The notes beneath the pieces are model-generated. The model was not told the DNA's origin, did not search any database, and worked only from the letters and a program-made list of their open reading frames with translations. A program made the position numbers and the translations under genes. From Pelagicoccus albus (lineage in GTDB: Bacteria; Verrucomicrobiota; Verrucomicrobiia; Opitutales; Opitutaceae), in contig NZ_JACHVC010000008.1 of the NCBI RefSeq assembly GCF_014230145.1, positions 62,001-126,000 of the forward strand: 64,000 nucleotides of DNA, in the 5' to 3' direction. Shown here one piece after another: positions 1 to 9,180 of this stretch. The number at the start of each line of letters is the position of its first letter. Position 1 is the stretch's first letter.

Positions 1-118
1 GGTTCCTTACGTTGCAGTGGGACCCCAATACTACTTTTTCTGGAATATGGAACTGTCAGATTGCTGGGCAGCAGCCAGCTTCGGTAGCTTCCATAGGTTT
101 ACAGTTAAAATTTTGCCT

Positions 119-3010
119 ATGAAAAGACCCCTTGTTGCCTCGCTTTTGTTCTTAGTTTCCGCCCTTCGCTTTGGCCTAGTCACAGCTCATGCGACCGAGG
201 TGGATCCGATCAATTTTGGTTGGCGTTTTGCGGAGGGCGAATTCCCGGCTGCGGCTGATAGCGATTTCGATGATTCTGAGTGGGAGTCGGTCGATTTGCC
301 GCATGACTGGGCGATTCATTCCGATTTCGATCCGGAAGGAGATCCGAATACTGCTAAGTTGCCTTGGAAGGGGGAGGGCTGGTATCGCAAGCAATTTGAG
401 CTGCCCAAAGCGGCGAAAGGAAAACGGCTTCAATTCATTTTCGACGGAGTTATGGCGAACCCTGTCGTTTATTTGAATGGCGTAGAAGTCGGGTCGTGGG
501 TGTATGGATACAACTCGTTTCATATCGATGCTACGGAGGCGGCACGATTTGGGGAGGTAAATACTTTGGCAGTCCACGTGGACACTCGCGGTCATCACTC
601 GCGTTGGTATCCGGGAGCAGGGATCTACCGTAAGATCGGTATGCGGCTTGTTGAGCCAGTCCATGTCCCAGTTTGGGGAGTTCAAGTAACGACACCGAGA
701 ATTGATGAAACTGGAGCGAGCTCACGAGTGGAAGTAGAACTTGCTAATTCAACTGGGAAATCCCGTAAGGTTTGGCTGGAAGTGGAGCTGCTAGATCCGG
801 CCGGGGACGTGGTTGCGAGTGAGCGTAGAGAGATTCGCGTGAAGGAAGATTTGGAGGTTGCGTCTTTTAATTTCGAGTTAGCAGAAGCGTTGCGTTGGGA
901 TGTGGAGCATCCGCATCGCTACACGGCTCGGGTGAAGCTTGGAGCGAAGGGGGCGGATACTCAAATTGTCGATACGAAGTTTGGTTTTCGAGTTTTCGAA
1001 TGGACCGCGGATGATGGCTTTTATCTCAACGGTCGCCGTCTGGAACTGAAGGGTGTAAATGAGCACCATACGCAGGGGATGTTGGGAGCTGCCTTCTTTC
1101 CTCGCACCTTGGAGCGCAAGTTTGAGCTTTTGCGGGACATGGGTGTGAACGCTTTGCGAACCTCTCATAACCCTGAAGCTCCCGAGGTGCTCGAGATGTG
1201 CGATAGGCTTGGAATTGTAGTCTTCAATGAACTGTACGACAAGTGGGGCCCTACCGGTGGGGTCGCGGTGGATACGGAGACGTTTGTGAATGAGCACGCC
1301 GAAAAGGAGGTTCGCAATTTCGTACGCAGGGACCGGAATCATCCGAGCGTCATGATCTGGTCGGTGGCCAACGAGGATGGTGCGATCTTGTCGAACCGGG
1401 ACGGAAAGTCGGCCCAGCACGTGGCTCGCATGGTGGACTACTTTCGAAAATACGACAGCACACGTCCTACCACGATGGGCTGCCACATGGCGGGTGGGGC
1501 TCGCCGGGAATGGGGCGTGTTTGATTCTTTGGATACGTCGGGCTGGAACTATTCCCAGCGCTATATGAACTTCCGGAAGAACTATCCCGAAAAGCCAATT
1601 ATCTACAGCGAGACCGCTTCGGCTTTCGGAACTCGCGGGCACTACGAATTGGACTTGCCCGAATCCAAAATCGATTTCGGAGACGATGGTTACTTGAGTG
1701 CCTACATTATGACGGCGGCTCCTTGGGGAGACATTCCTGAGCATGAGTTCGAACGCATGCGGAAGCACCGTTACCTGAATGGGGATTTCGTTTGGACTGG
1801 ATTTGATTATCTTGGAGAGCCTACTCCCTTGCGTGGGACGAATTCGCCTCCGGAGCTCATGCTCGAAGCTCGCAGCAGCTATTTTGGAATCATCGATTTA
1901 GCCGGTTTGCCGAAAGATACATTCTACTTGTATCGCAGTCAGTGGAACGAGACGGAACCGACCGTGCACCTCTCTCCGCATTGGAATTGGAAAGAGGGGG
2001 ACGAGGTTCCTGTGTTTGTATACACCAGTGGAGACGAGGCCGAACTCTTCTTGAATGGCCGTAGCCTCGGCCGCAAAGCGAAGTTGGATCCAGACGCGCT
2101 GCAATCAGGAAATCTTGGATACCAAAAGCCGAGCTATGCCAGTAGTGCGGAGGTATTTCAAGATGCGGGTGGCAATGTGCTGAAGGACAATACTTCTGAT
2201 AAAGCTTTCGATGGAAATCCGGATACGCGTTGGTGCGCGGCGGACGGAAGCTTTCCTCAATCGCTGCAAGTCGATCTCGGGGAATCTACTTCGGCCAAGC
2301 TTGCCCGTATACGCTGGGAACGAAATGCGTCGGATTACACTTTTTCCGTTGAGGGGTCGCAAGATGGAGAGACTTGGACGGAGCTGGATTTGTCTTTTGA
2401 GAACAATGGAAATGTATCCATTGCCTCATTGCAGGAGATCGAGTCCCGGTTTTGGCGTTTGAATGTCAAAGCCGTGGCTGGGGATGCGTGGGCGAGTGTG
2501 CGGGAGTTCGAAATCTTGGAGGACGCGGATGCCAGCTCGAACCCCTATTACGACATAGTGGATGCCTACCGTATCCGCTTTTTCGATGTCCCGTTTGAAA
2601 GAGGGACGCTCGAAGTGGTCGCGTATGAGGACGGTGTTGAGATTGGTCGCGACTCAGTGGTGACAGCGGGAGAGGGTGTTCGTTTGCAGCTGATTGCTGA
2701 TCGCGAGGAAATCGCGGCTGATGGCATGGATCTCTGTTACGTGACAGTACAGCTAGTTGACAATGCTGGGAATCTCTGCCCTTGGGCTATGAATACACTC
2801 ACCTTCGAGGTGGAAGGACCGGCTACGTTTATGGGGGTAGCCAACGGAGATGCCACCGAGATGGATGGGCTCACCGACTTGCAGCACCCTCTTTTCTACG
2901 GGCAAGCAGTGGCAGTGCTACGCAGCAAGCCAGGCGAAATGGGGGAGGTTACGCTACGAGTATCGTCCGAGGGAGTGGAATCCGGTTCTCTCGTGGTTTC
3001 TGCCCAGTAA
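119..3010 (+). CDS. Secreted GH2 beta-galactosidase-like enzyme with nested discoidin domain
   Basis: Glycoside hydrolase family 2, 963 aa from the ATG at 119. An upstream in-frame ATG at 17 would hide the signal peptide (MKRPLVASLLFLVSALRFG), so 119 is preferred. Order: signal peptide, sugar-binding jelly roll (about 30-180), Ig-like domain (185-290), TIM barrel (295-600), DUF4982-type domain, C-terminal Ig-like domain (855-963). The acid/base is Glu419 in SVANED and the nucleophile Glu498 in IIYSETAS, by family analogy. An F5/8C (discoidin) domain of about 130 residues (672-800) interrupts the DUF4982 domain. Export to the periplasm or outside and action on a beta-galactoside or related polysaccharide are inferred; the substrate is unknown. 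A terminator-like hairpin follows the stop. Confidence 0.9.
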   Translation: MKRPLVASLLFLVSALRFGLVTAHATEVDPINFGWRFAEGEFPAAADSDFDDSEWESVDLPHDWAIHSDFDPEGDPNTAKLPWKGEGWYRKQFELPKAAKGKRLQFIFDGVMANPVVYLNGVEVGSWVYGYNSFHIDATEAARFGEVNTLAVHVDTRGHHSRWYPGAGIYRKIGMRLVEPVHVPVWGVQVTTPRIDETGASSRVEVELANSTGKSRKVWLEVELLDPAGDVVASERREIRVKEDLEVASFNFELAEALRWDVEHPHRYTARVKLGAKGADTQIVDTKFGFRVFEWTADDGFYLNGRRLELKGVNEHHTQGMLGAAFFPRTLERKFELLRDMGVNALRTSHNPEAPEVLEMCDRLGIVVFNELYDKWGPTGGVAVDTETFVNEHAEKEVRNFVRRDRNHPSVMIWSVANEDGAILSNRDGKSAQHVARMVDYFRKYDSTRPTTMGCHMAGGARREWGVFDSLDTSGWNYSQRYMNFRKNYPEKPIIYSETASAFGTRGHYELDLPESKIDFGDDGYLSAYIMTAAPWGDIPEHEFERMRKHRYLNGDFVWTGFDYLGEPTPLRGTNSPPELMLEARSSYFGIIDLAGLPKDTFYLYRSQWNETEPTVHLSPHWNWKEGDEVPVFVYTSGDEAELFLNGRSLGRKAKLDPDALQSGNLGYQKPSYASSAEVFQDAGGNVLKDNTSDKAFDGNPDTRWCAADGSFPQSLQVDLGESTSAKLARIRWERNASDYTFSVEGSQDGETWTELDLSFENNGNVSIASLQEIESRFWRLNVKAVAGDAWASVREFEILEDADASSNPYYDIVDAYRIRFFDVPFERGTLEVVAYEDGVEIGRDSVVTAGEGVRLQLIADREEIAADGMDLCYVTVQLVDNAGNLCPWAMNTLTFEVEGPATFMGVANGDATEMDGLTDLQHPLFYGQAVAVLRSKPGEMGEVTLRVSSEGVESGSLVVSAQ

Positions 3011-3017
3011 GCCGGTT

Positions 3018-3047
3018 ATCCCCCAAAACTCACTTTTGGTGGGGGAT
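3018..3047. terminator. Hairpin between convergent genes
   Basis: ATCCCCC (3018-3024) pairs with GGGGGAT (3041-3047), with further CAAAA/TTTTG pairing inside. It lies between the GH2 stop (3010) and the convergent gene ending at 3068. The following T-run is weak (TTCTTCCCTTT on the plus strand), so termination efficiency is uncertain. Confidence 0.55.
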
Positions 3048-3067
3048 TCTTCCCTTTCAAAGAGAGC

Positions 3068-3973
3068 TTAACGGATTACGGCTTCTTTGGCCCGTTCGTT
3101 TTTGCGCAGCAAATTCCAGCGGACTTTGAAATTGATCCCGATGTCGCTCTCCTCCGCTTGCTCGGGCAACTTTTCCATGGCGTACTCCACGTCGAGGGTT
3201 AGCTCGAAATGTCCCGCGATGGAACGAAAGAACCACGTATCATCCGGTGGATACCAGGTTATGCTGGGGATGATTTTCAAACCGTCGTTTGTTCCGCCGT
3301 CGAAGTCTTCGGTGATGTAGAGAAATCTCAGCCCGTAGCGCAAATCGCCCGGTGGGTGGTGGATGAAGCCGGTGGTAAACCTAGCGAGCGAGTTGGGAGC
3401 TTCAATGAGGTAGGGCATCTGGTTGTTGTCTTTATCCAAGAGCTCGTAGGCGACATTGGAGAAAACGGTCCACTCTCCGCTTTTGTCGATTTCGTAGGCG
3501 GCGACGAAGAAGGGCGTATAGGAGTCGTATTGGTCGCGTTGCCAGTCGCTAGGGATGGTGTCCAATGGCAAACGTCCGTTTAGGCCCACTGAAACAGCGA
3601 GGCGGTCGTTTTCCAAAGCGTCGATGCGCTGCTTTAGGCCGAAAGTGAAATAGCCATCGCTGCTGGCGCGATCTCCGTGGAAAGGGTTTTCAAGAAAGGG
3701 GATGACTCCGATGCTGCCCTCCAACTTAGGTGTGAAACCGTACTCCAGCTCGATTGGCAAACGAATGAAAGGCTCATCCAGAAGGTCGCCTATCTTGGGG
3801 CGAATTTCGATATTTAGCTCGGAGTTGTTTTGCGTGAAAGGAAGTTCGGTGCCGCTGAAGGTCTGTATGAAATCGGTGCCAAAGGGCGAATTCTCTCCCG
3901 CTCGCAGCGAGCTCGCTGAGCAGAGGAGCGCGCAGGAAAAGGCAGATATCAGTATCTTGGATGGCTTGATCAT
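3068..3973 (-). CDS. Putative outer-membrane beta-barrel-like protein
   Basis: 301 aa with a signal peptide (MIKPSKILISAFSCALLCSA, cleavage probably near SLRA-GE). The mature part alternates aromatic and polar residues in short strands (LEYGFTPKLEGSIGV, YFTFGLKQRID, LRYGLRFLYITED) and has no catalytic motif. It resembles small 'transporter' or MetA-like outer-membrane proteins found in many Gram-negatives. The last residues (KNERAKEAVIR) are charged rather than a typical barrel-terminal aromatic. Function is unknown; localisation to the outer membrane is inferred. It is convergent with the GH2 gene and monocistronic as far as can be seen. Confidence 0.65.
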   Translation of the reverse strand: MIKPSKILISAFSCALLCSASSLRAGENSPFGTDFIQTFSGTELPFTQNNSELNIEIRPKIGDLLDEPFIRLPIELEYGFTPKLEGSIGVIPFLENPFHGDRASSDGYFTFGLKQRIDALENDRLAVSVGLNGRLPLDTIPSDWQRDQYDSYTPFFVAAYEIDKSGEWTVFSNVAYELLDKDNNQMPYLIEAPNSLARFTTGFIHHPPGDLRYGLRFLYITEDFDGGTNDGLKIIPSITWYPPDDTWFFRSIAGHFELTLDVEYAMEKLPEQAEESDIGINFKVRWNLLRKNERAKEAVIR

Positions 3974-4185
3974 ACGTGAGTCGGTAGTTGGTAGGCGTAT
4001 AGAGAAAGATCCCAGCGATTGAGCTAGGATCTTACATCTGAACCGTTCTCCCGACAGACGGCGTTACGCTAAGTTGCGCCCAGCGGGGAGATTTCTTAAA
4101 CCTTGGTGGAGAAGGGAGGGATAGCGAACCCTTTTTGACTAGGTTAAGCCCCTACGTATTCGCAGGTCCGATACTTGAAAGCCGC

Positions 4186-4569
4186 CTAGAGCATAGGTTC
4201 GCCACGCTTGCAGAGCTGGACCGAAAAGCCCCACGGGTCTCTCATCATTATGAGGTGGGAACCGTCGGGGAGTTTCACCTCTTCTGCGAAGGTGGCTTCT
4301 GCCGCTTCCAGACGCTCCCGATCTGCTTCAGGATTCACTGATACGAATGCGAGGTGCAGCAGCAACGGGTTCATGCTGGCGTAGTCGGGGACTTCGTTCT
4401 TCGGGTTGTTGTAGATCTCGACCATAACATCGCCGACGGAGTCCTTGAGAAAGTGGGTAAAGGGTGCCTCGTCCATCTTGCGGGCGATGCTCATGTTGAA
4501 GTTTTCGACGTACCAGTCGGCCACTGCGACGGGGTCCTTCACGTTGATTGCGAAATGTTCGATTTTCAT
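4186..4569 (-). CDS. VOC (glyoxalase/bleomycin-resistance fold) family protein
   Basis: 127 aa, one vicinal-oxygen-chelate domain. Typical elements are the opening MKIEHFAINVKDPVAVADWY, the central HLAFVS strand, and the closing MRDPWGFSVQLCKR. The metal-type residues visible are His5, the His of HLAFVS and the Glu of EVKL or Asp of RDPWG; the exact set is uncertain. Such proteins bind a metal and act on small molecules (glyoxalase, dioxygenase, drug binding); the substrate here cannot be told. It is the last gene of a minus-strand run behind the SGNH hydrolase, 47 bp away, and may share its transcript. Confidence 0.8.
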   Translation of the reverse strand: MKIEHFAINVKDPVAVADWYVENFNMSIARKMDEAPFTHFLKDSVGDVMVEIYNNPKNEVPDYASMNPLLLHLAFVSVNPEADRERLEAAEATFAEEVKLPDGSHLIMMRDPWGFSVQLCKRGEPML

Positions 4570-4616
4570 GGGGTTCCAGAGATTGGGTTAAGGTTTTGTG
4601 TTAAAGGGTTTTGGGG

Positions 4617-5267
4617 CTAGCTCTCCAGAGCACAGCAGACTGCCTGAGCTAGTGCCATGTGCCCGATGGAATTGGGATGGATCTTGTCTTCTGCGATAAG
4701 CTGGGGGGCGATGTGTTCCATCAGCCGGTCCATCTCAAGCTGGCTGTCCACGTAGATGGCGTCAAACTCAGAGGCGATTGTTTGGGTCATCTTCCGATAC
4801 TCGTCCATGCGTCGTCGCATGGGATCGTGCCGATCGCTTTCGATGTGGTAGGGGGAGATGATGATGAGCCCTTTCAGGCGATCTCGGGTCGCCTCCAGGA
4901 GTTGTCGGTAGGTGGCTTGGAATTCTTCGGGCAACACATGCACATGAGGCGAGCGAGGGGAATCGAATTGCCGCCAGACGTCGTTGATACCGATCTTGAT
5001 TGAAAGCCAGTCGGGACGAAGGTCTAGAACGTCTCGTTTCCATCGCCCGGCAAGATCGCGAATGGTGTTGCCACCTAAGCCCCGATTAAGAACACGAATT
5101 TTTCGCTCAGGCCAGCGGGATTGAAGCATGGCGTTTACGAACTCTACGTAACCAAAGCCTAATCCTCCTGGATCTTCCCAAGGCGAAGCGTGAGATTTTC
5201 GCTCACGACCCGAATCGGTAATCGAGTCGCCAATAAAAAGAAGCCTTGAATGGGGAGCTAATCGCAT
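4617..5267 (-). CDS. SGNH/GDSL-family hydrolase
   Basis: 216 aa from the ATG at 5267, which puts the block I motif FIGDSITD near the N-terminus; an in-frame ATG at 5303 adds 12 residues. SGNH blocks are all present: GDSIT (nucleophile Ser), RGLGGNTI (Gly), GINDVW (Asn) and DKIHPNSIGH (Asp-x-x-His). It probably deacylates or deacetylates a sugar, polysaccharide or lipid. No signal peptide is visible, so it is probably cytoplasmic. It follows the ABC exporter genes closely on the same strand, and a shared transcript is likely. Confidence 0.85.
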   Translation of the reverse strand: MRLAPHSRLLFIGDSITDSGRERKSHASPWEDPGGLGFGYVEFVNAMLQSRWPERKIRVLNRGLGGNTIRDLAGRWKRDVLDLRPDWLSIKIGINDVWRQFDSPRSPHVHVLPEEFQATYRQLLEATRDRLKGLIIISPYHIESDRHDPMRRRMDEYRKMTQTIASEFDAIYVDSQLEMDRLMEHIAPQLIAEDKIHPNSIGHMALAQAVCCALES

Positions 5268-5318
5268 CGAGCTCTTGCCTAGTGTGCAAAGGCGCGAGGT
5301 CAAGCGAAGCCCCTGTGT

Positions 5319-7169
5319 TTACCCCGCTTCTAGGGCGTTTTCTTCCCCCTCGCGGCGGAATTGGTTAACGTACAGGTGATAGTAATGTCCACGTTGGGCC
5401 AGTAGCTCTGCGTGCGTGCCTTGTTCCTCGATCTCTCCTTTGGAGATTACTAGGATTTGGTCGGCAGATCGAATCGTGGAAAGCCGGTGAGCGATGACAA
5501 AACTAATGCGGCCCTTGAAGACCCGCTGCATTCCATCCTGTATCAGTTTTTCGGTTTCCGTGTCGATCGAAGAGGTCGCTTCATCCATGATGAAGATCTG
5601 TGGATCCGCAATGAGGGCGCGAGCGAAGGAGATCAGCTGCCGCTCTCCGGTGGAAAGACGAGCTCCTCCTTCGCCAATCACTGTGTCGTATCCGTCTTCC
5701 AATTTCATAATGAAGTCGTGGGCATTTACTAGGGTGGCCGCTTCCCGAACTTCCTCCGGAGTTGCATCTAGACGTCCGTAGCGGATGTTTTCCATGACTG
5801 AGCCATTGAAGAGGTGAGGTGTCTGCAGAACGATGCCGAGCTGGGCCTGCAACCAAGCCAGACTCCTCTCCCTATAGTCGATGCCATTGAATCGAATTTC
5901 ACCTTCGACCGGTTCGTAAAATCTGGATACGAGTGAAATGATCGTACTTTTACCTCCACCAGAGGGTCCGACCAAGGCAATGGTCTGCCCACGCTTCACC
6001 GTCAGATTGAACTTATTCAGAACCGTGTTTTTGCGATCGTAGGAAAAGGTGACATCCGAGAAATCGATATCTCGTATGTAGCTTTCGTGTCCGTCGATGG
6101 CTGTGGCTTCGGATTGATTATTCGAAGTTGAGTGGCTATGGATTTTTTCGCTTACCTGCTCCGAATCGCGAATCTTCGGCTCGGTGGCCAAAAGGCTCAT
6201 TACCCGTTCGCCTGCCGCTTGTGCTCCTTGGATTTCTGCCATGATCTGAGCGATCTGATTGATCGGGTGGAAGAAGTTGCCCGCGTAGCTAATGAAGGCG
6301 ACCAACGTTCCCAGAGTGATGGCCTCGGACAAGACATTGAGTCCGCCGTACCAGAGGGCTAAACCTGAACCGATGCTACCGATGATCATAACCAGAGGCA
6401 GGTAGATTGCGCTAAGCAGGGCACGGTGTACAGAAGCTGAATACATATCTGTGGACATGCCTTCGAACTCGTTTAGGTTTTCCGTCTCGCGGCCTAAGGT
6501 TTTGGTGGTTTTGACGCCAGCTATCCCTTCGTTGTAGGAAGCGGTGATGCGTGCGTTGTGCTTCCGGATTTGTCGCGAAGTAAGCAGCATCTTTCGCTGG
6601 AAGTAGATACTAACTGCGACCAGAGGTGGAATGGTAGCCAGTACGATTAGGGCCAGCTTCCAGTTGAGGATAAGCATGGTTATCGACATGGCCAAAACGA
6701 AAAAGCTGCCCCACATCAGGTCGAGAAAACCCCATGCCAGAATACGAGACAGACGGTCACAGTCTGCGGTCAATCGAGAGATAAGCCAACCGGTAGGCTG
6801 CTTGTCGTAGAAGGAAAACTCCAGCTCCTGGAGCCGTTTGAAGCAGTCTCGTTTGATGTCGAAAGCGATATGGTGAGAGATGCCACCCGCGCAGCGGATA
6901 AACAAATAGACGAGCCCAGCCAAGCCGAGTGTCAGACCAAAGTAGATGCCAGCGACTGGTAGCAAGTCTTTGGGTACGCCTTCATTTTCGACGATGTCGA
7001 CAGCCATCATAGTAACGATGGGAAAGGCCGCGTCGATCAGGCTGAGCACCAATGCGCTCAGAGTGAGCGGAATCAGCAGGCGCTTGTGGTTAAGAGCGAA
7101 ACGGAAGATCCGTTTCCAGAGATTCAGGTCGATTTTCGAGCTGAATTCTTCTTCTGGTTCTTGTGTCAT
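5319..7169 (-). CDS. ABC exporter half-transporter, subunit with intact Walker B and atypical signature
   Basis: 616 aa: six-helix exporter membrane domain (about 30-325) fused to an ATPase (about 365-605). Walker A is GPSGGGKST. Walker B ends IFIMDEATSS, with the catalytic Glu present, and the switch His is in VIAHRLST. The signature is LSTGERQ instead of LSGGQ. Its partner, encoded 14 bp upstream on the same strand, has the reciprocal defects, so the two should form one heterodimer with a single hydrolytic site (compare TM287/288, BmrCD). Substrate is unknown; multidrug or lipid export is the family norm. Located in the inner membrane. Confidence 0.92.
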   Translation of the reverse strand: MTQEPEEEFSSKIDLNLWKRIFRFALNHKRLLIPLTLSALVLSLIDAAFPIVTMMAVDIVENEGVPKDLLPVAGIYFGLTLGLAGLVYLFIRCAGGISHHIAFDIKRDCFKRLQELEFSFYDKQPTGWLISRLTADCDRLSRILAWGFLDLMWGSFFVLAMSITMLILNWKLALIVLATIPPLVAVSIYFQRKMLLTSRQIRKHNARITASYNEGIAGVKTTKTLGRETENLNEFEGMSTDMYSASVHRALLSAIYLPLVMIIGSIGSGLALWYGGLNVLSEAITLGTLVAFISYAGNFFHPINQIAQIMAEIQGAQAAGERVMSLLATEPKIRDSEQVSEKIHSHSTSNNQSEATAIDGHESYIRDIDFSDVTFSYDRKNTVLNKFNLTVKRGQTIALVGPSGGGKSTIISLVSRFYEPVEGEIRFNGIDYRERSLAWLQAQLGIVLQTPHLFNGSVMENIRYGRLDATPEEVREAATLVNAHDFIMKLEDGYDTVIGEGGARLSTGERQLISFARALIADPQIFIMDEATSSIDTETEKLIQDGMQRVFKGRISFVIAHRLSTIRSADQILVISKGEIEEQGTHAELLAQRGHYYHLYVNQFRREGEENALEAG

Positions 7170-7183
7170 TGAAAATTGGACTC

Positions 7184-9046
7184 CTAGTTTTCTGCTTTCG
7201 CCTCGGTTTCCTCGGCGAGAATTGTTTCCAGTTGGGTTTGGATGTTCCAGAGCCTTTGGTACAAGCCCTGTTCTGTTCTCAAGGTCTCGTGGTTGCCGGA
7301 TTGCGTTATTTTACCACCCTCCATGACCACGATCTTGTCAGCGTGGGCCAAGGTCGACAGGCGATGGGCAATGACGATAGTGGTCCGCTTGCCGCGACGT
7401 TTTTGTAGAGCCTCGATAATAGAAGACTCGGTTTCGTTGTCGACGGCACTCAAGGCGTCATCGAGCAATAGAACAGGAGGGTTGCGAAGAAGGGCCCGCG
7501 AGATCGCAACACGCTGCCGTTGACCACCAGACAAAGTGATTCCTTTTTCACCGATCTCAGTATCATATCCATCGGCGAAGTCTGTGATCGCGTCATGGAT
7601 ACAGGCCATTCTCGCTGCTTCTTCGATGTCCTTTTGGTCGGTCGATTCGACCCCCAGCTTGATATTGCTGGCGATCGAGCGAGAGTAGAGAAATGGCTCT
7701 TGCAGGACTACGCCAAACTGGGCTCTGAGGTAGGCGCGATCTAGCGTTCGAAGGTCATGGCCGTCGAGGGTTATAGAGCCTTTGTCTACGTCATAGAATC
7801 TCAGCAATAAGTGCATGAGGGTTGTCTTTCCTGAGCCCGAAGGGCCCAGTATGGCCAAGGTCTCGCCCGGTTCGACACGTAGGTTTATTCCGTTTACCGT
7901 GGGGGTTCCTTCATTGTGAGAAAAGGAAACCTCCTTCATTTCGATGAAGCCTTGGGAAGGCGAATCCGGTTGGATCTCGACTTGGTCGCTTTCAGTCTCG
8001 AATGGTTGCGTGAGTATTTCGTTGATACGTTGCAGCGCTACTGAGGTTTTACCGAAATCGGTCAGGATCCGTCCGATCATGCGAACGGGCCAGAGAACCA
8101 TGTTCATGAGGGCGAGGAATGCGAAGATAGTGCCTACGGATACGCTTCCCTGTATAGCGAGATAGGAGCTCGCCACAAGGGCGATGCCGATCTGGGTGAG
8201 GCTGGCTATGTCCGAAACGGACCAGAACCAGGACATGATACCGATAAGCTTGATGCTGGTATCGCGATACTCGCTGTTTGGCTTTTCGAATTTTTCGATT
8301 TCGTAGTCGTGTCGGCCGAAGGCGCGAACGACGCGGATCCCGGTGATATTTTCCTGCACCACTGAGGTTAGGCGGCCTTCCGCTTCATCGACCTGAGTGA
8401 AGAGATGCTTCACCTTTTTGATGTATAGATAGCTGTAAAGGATTATGACCGGTATCAGAGCCATGGATGCGACCGTGAGCCCCACGTGCATCGAAAGCAT
8501 GATTGGCAAAACGGTTACGATTAGGATGAGGCCGCGTCCTATCTCCACTATATGGGCTGCTAGGAAAATGCGTGTCGTTTCCACGTCAGAGGTACAGCGC
8601 TGAACGAGGTCCCCGGTCTGAGAGCCGTCGAGGTAGCTGTTCGTAAGGCGCTGGATATGATCGTAGAGTTGGTCCTTGAGGCGTTTGCAAATACCATCGG
8701 ACGCTTTAGCGGCTGCGAGCTTTTGGAAGTAGTTGAATACGCCTCCCAGAGCGGCAAAGCCAAGCATGGCAACACCCGGAATCCAAAGATTTTCGGATAC
8801 AAGGGAAGAGCCTCCCAGTAAATCTATAATGTGTCTGAGGATAGGCTCCGAGCTGTTGGGCTCGGATGTTAGGGCGTAGTCGATGGTGGCGCTTCCAATG
8901 AGAGGCACGACGAATTGGAAAGCGGTCGCGATGAATAGGGAGATCGCTGCCCACAGGTATTTGAGGCGGAAGCCTCTTATGAGGGTCCAGACGAGTTTGG
9001 GCCCGGAAAGGACCTTGCCGGAAGTGTCTTGTAGTTTGAGAGTCAT
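7184..9046 (-). CDS. ABC exporter half-transporter, subunit with degenerate Walker B and canonical signature
   Basis: 620 aa with the same exporter layout: six membrane helices (about 30-335) and an ATPase (about 375-610). Walker A is GPSGSGKTT, the signature is canonical LSGGQRQ, but Walker B ends VLLLDDALSA, where Asp replaces the catalytic Glu. This pattern marks the degenerate-site subunit of heterodimeric exporters. It is the first gene of the run and sits directly downstream of a leader containing an intrinsic terminator and competing hairpin arms (9104-9180), so its expression is probably controlled by attenuation. Confidence 0.92.
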   Translation of the reverse strand: MTLKLQDTSGKVLSGPKLVWTLIRGFRLKYLWAAISLFIATAFQFVVPLIGSATIDYALTSEPNSSEPILRHIIDLLGGSSLVSENLWIPGVAMLGFAALGGVFNYFQKLAAAKASDGICKRLKDQLYDHIQRLTNSYLDGSQTGDLVQRCTSDVETTRIFLAAHIVEIGRGLILIVTVLPIMLSMHVGLTVASMALIPVIILYSYLYIKKVKHLFTQVDEAEGRLTSVVQENITGIRVVRAFGRHDYEIEKFEKPNSEYRDTSIKLIGIMSWFWSVSDIASLTQIGIALVASSYLAIQGSVSVGTIFAFLALMNMVLWPVRMIGRILTDFGKTSVALQRINEILTQPFETESDQVEIQPDSPSQGFIEMKEVSFSHNEGTPTVNGINLRVEPGETLAILGPSGSGKTTLMHLLLRFYDVDKGSITLDGHDLRTLDRAYLRAQFGVVLQEPFLYSRSIASNIKLGVESTDQKDIEEAARMACIHDAITDFADGYDTEIGEKGITLSGGQRQRVAISRALLRNPPVLLLDDALSAVDNETESSIIEALQKRRGKRTTIVIAHRLSTLAHADKIVVMEGGKITQSGNHETLRTEQGLYQRLWNIQTQLETILAEETEAKAEN

Positions 9047-9103
9047 TGTCCGCTGGAAGGAATAAGAGTTTTGAACGATGAACGTTTCTGTTCGGCTTCA
9101 AAC

Positions 9104-9180
9104 GCGGGCAAAAAAGAAAGGCCCGCTGTGAAGCGGGCCTTAAGGGATGGGAGGGAAAATTGTAACTAGCTGGCCCGCTG
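9104..9180 (-). promoter_or_regulatory. Candidate transcription attenuator (four alternating complementary arms)
   Basis: Read on the minus strand, four segments alternate: arm 1 CAGCGGGCC (9180-9172), arm 2 AAGGCCCGCT (9141-9132), arm 3 AGCGGGCCTT (9127-9118) and arm 4 GCCCGCG (9109-9103). Arms 2:3 form the terminator; arm 1 can pair with arm 2 over 8 bp and arm 4 with arm 3 over 6 bp, each excluding the terminator. The complementarity is visible; the switching is inferred. Confidence 0.6.
9118..9141 (-). terminator. Intrinsic terminator inside the ABC exporter leader
   Basis: A 10-bp perfect stem, AAGGCCCGCT / AGCGGGCCTT with a TCAC loop read on the minus strand, is followed immediately by TCTTTTTT. 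It faces leftward, about 70 bp before the ABC start at 9046, and no ordinary minus-strand gene precedes it. This is the arrangement of a leader attenuator. Confidence 0.85.

Noticed and set aside
878-1768. 296-aa open frame opposite the first GH2 gene
   Set aside because: Lies wholly antisense to conserved GH2 catalytic sequence and shows no family motif.
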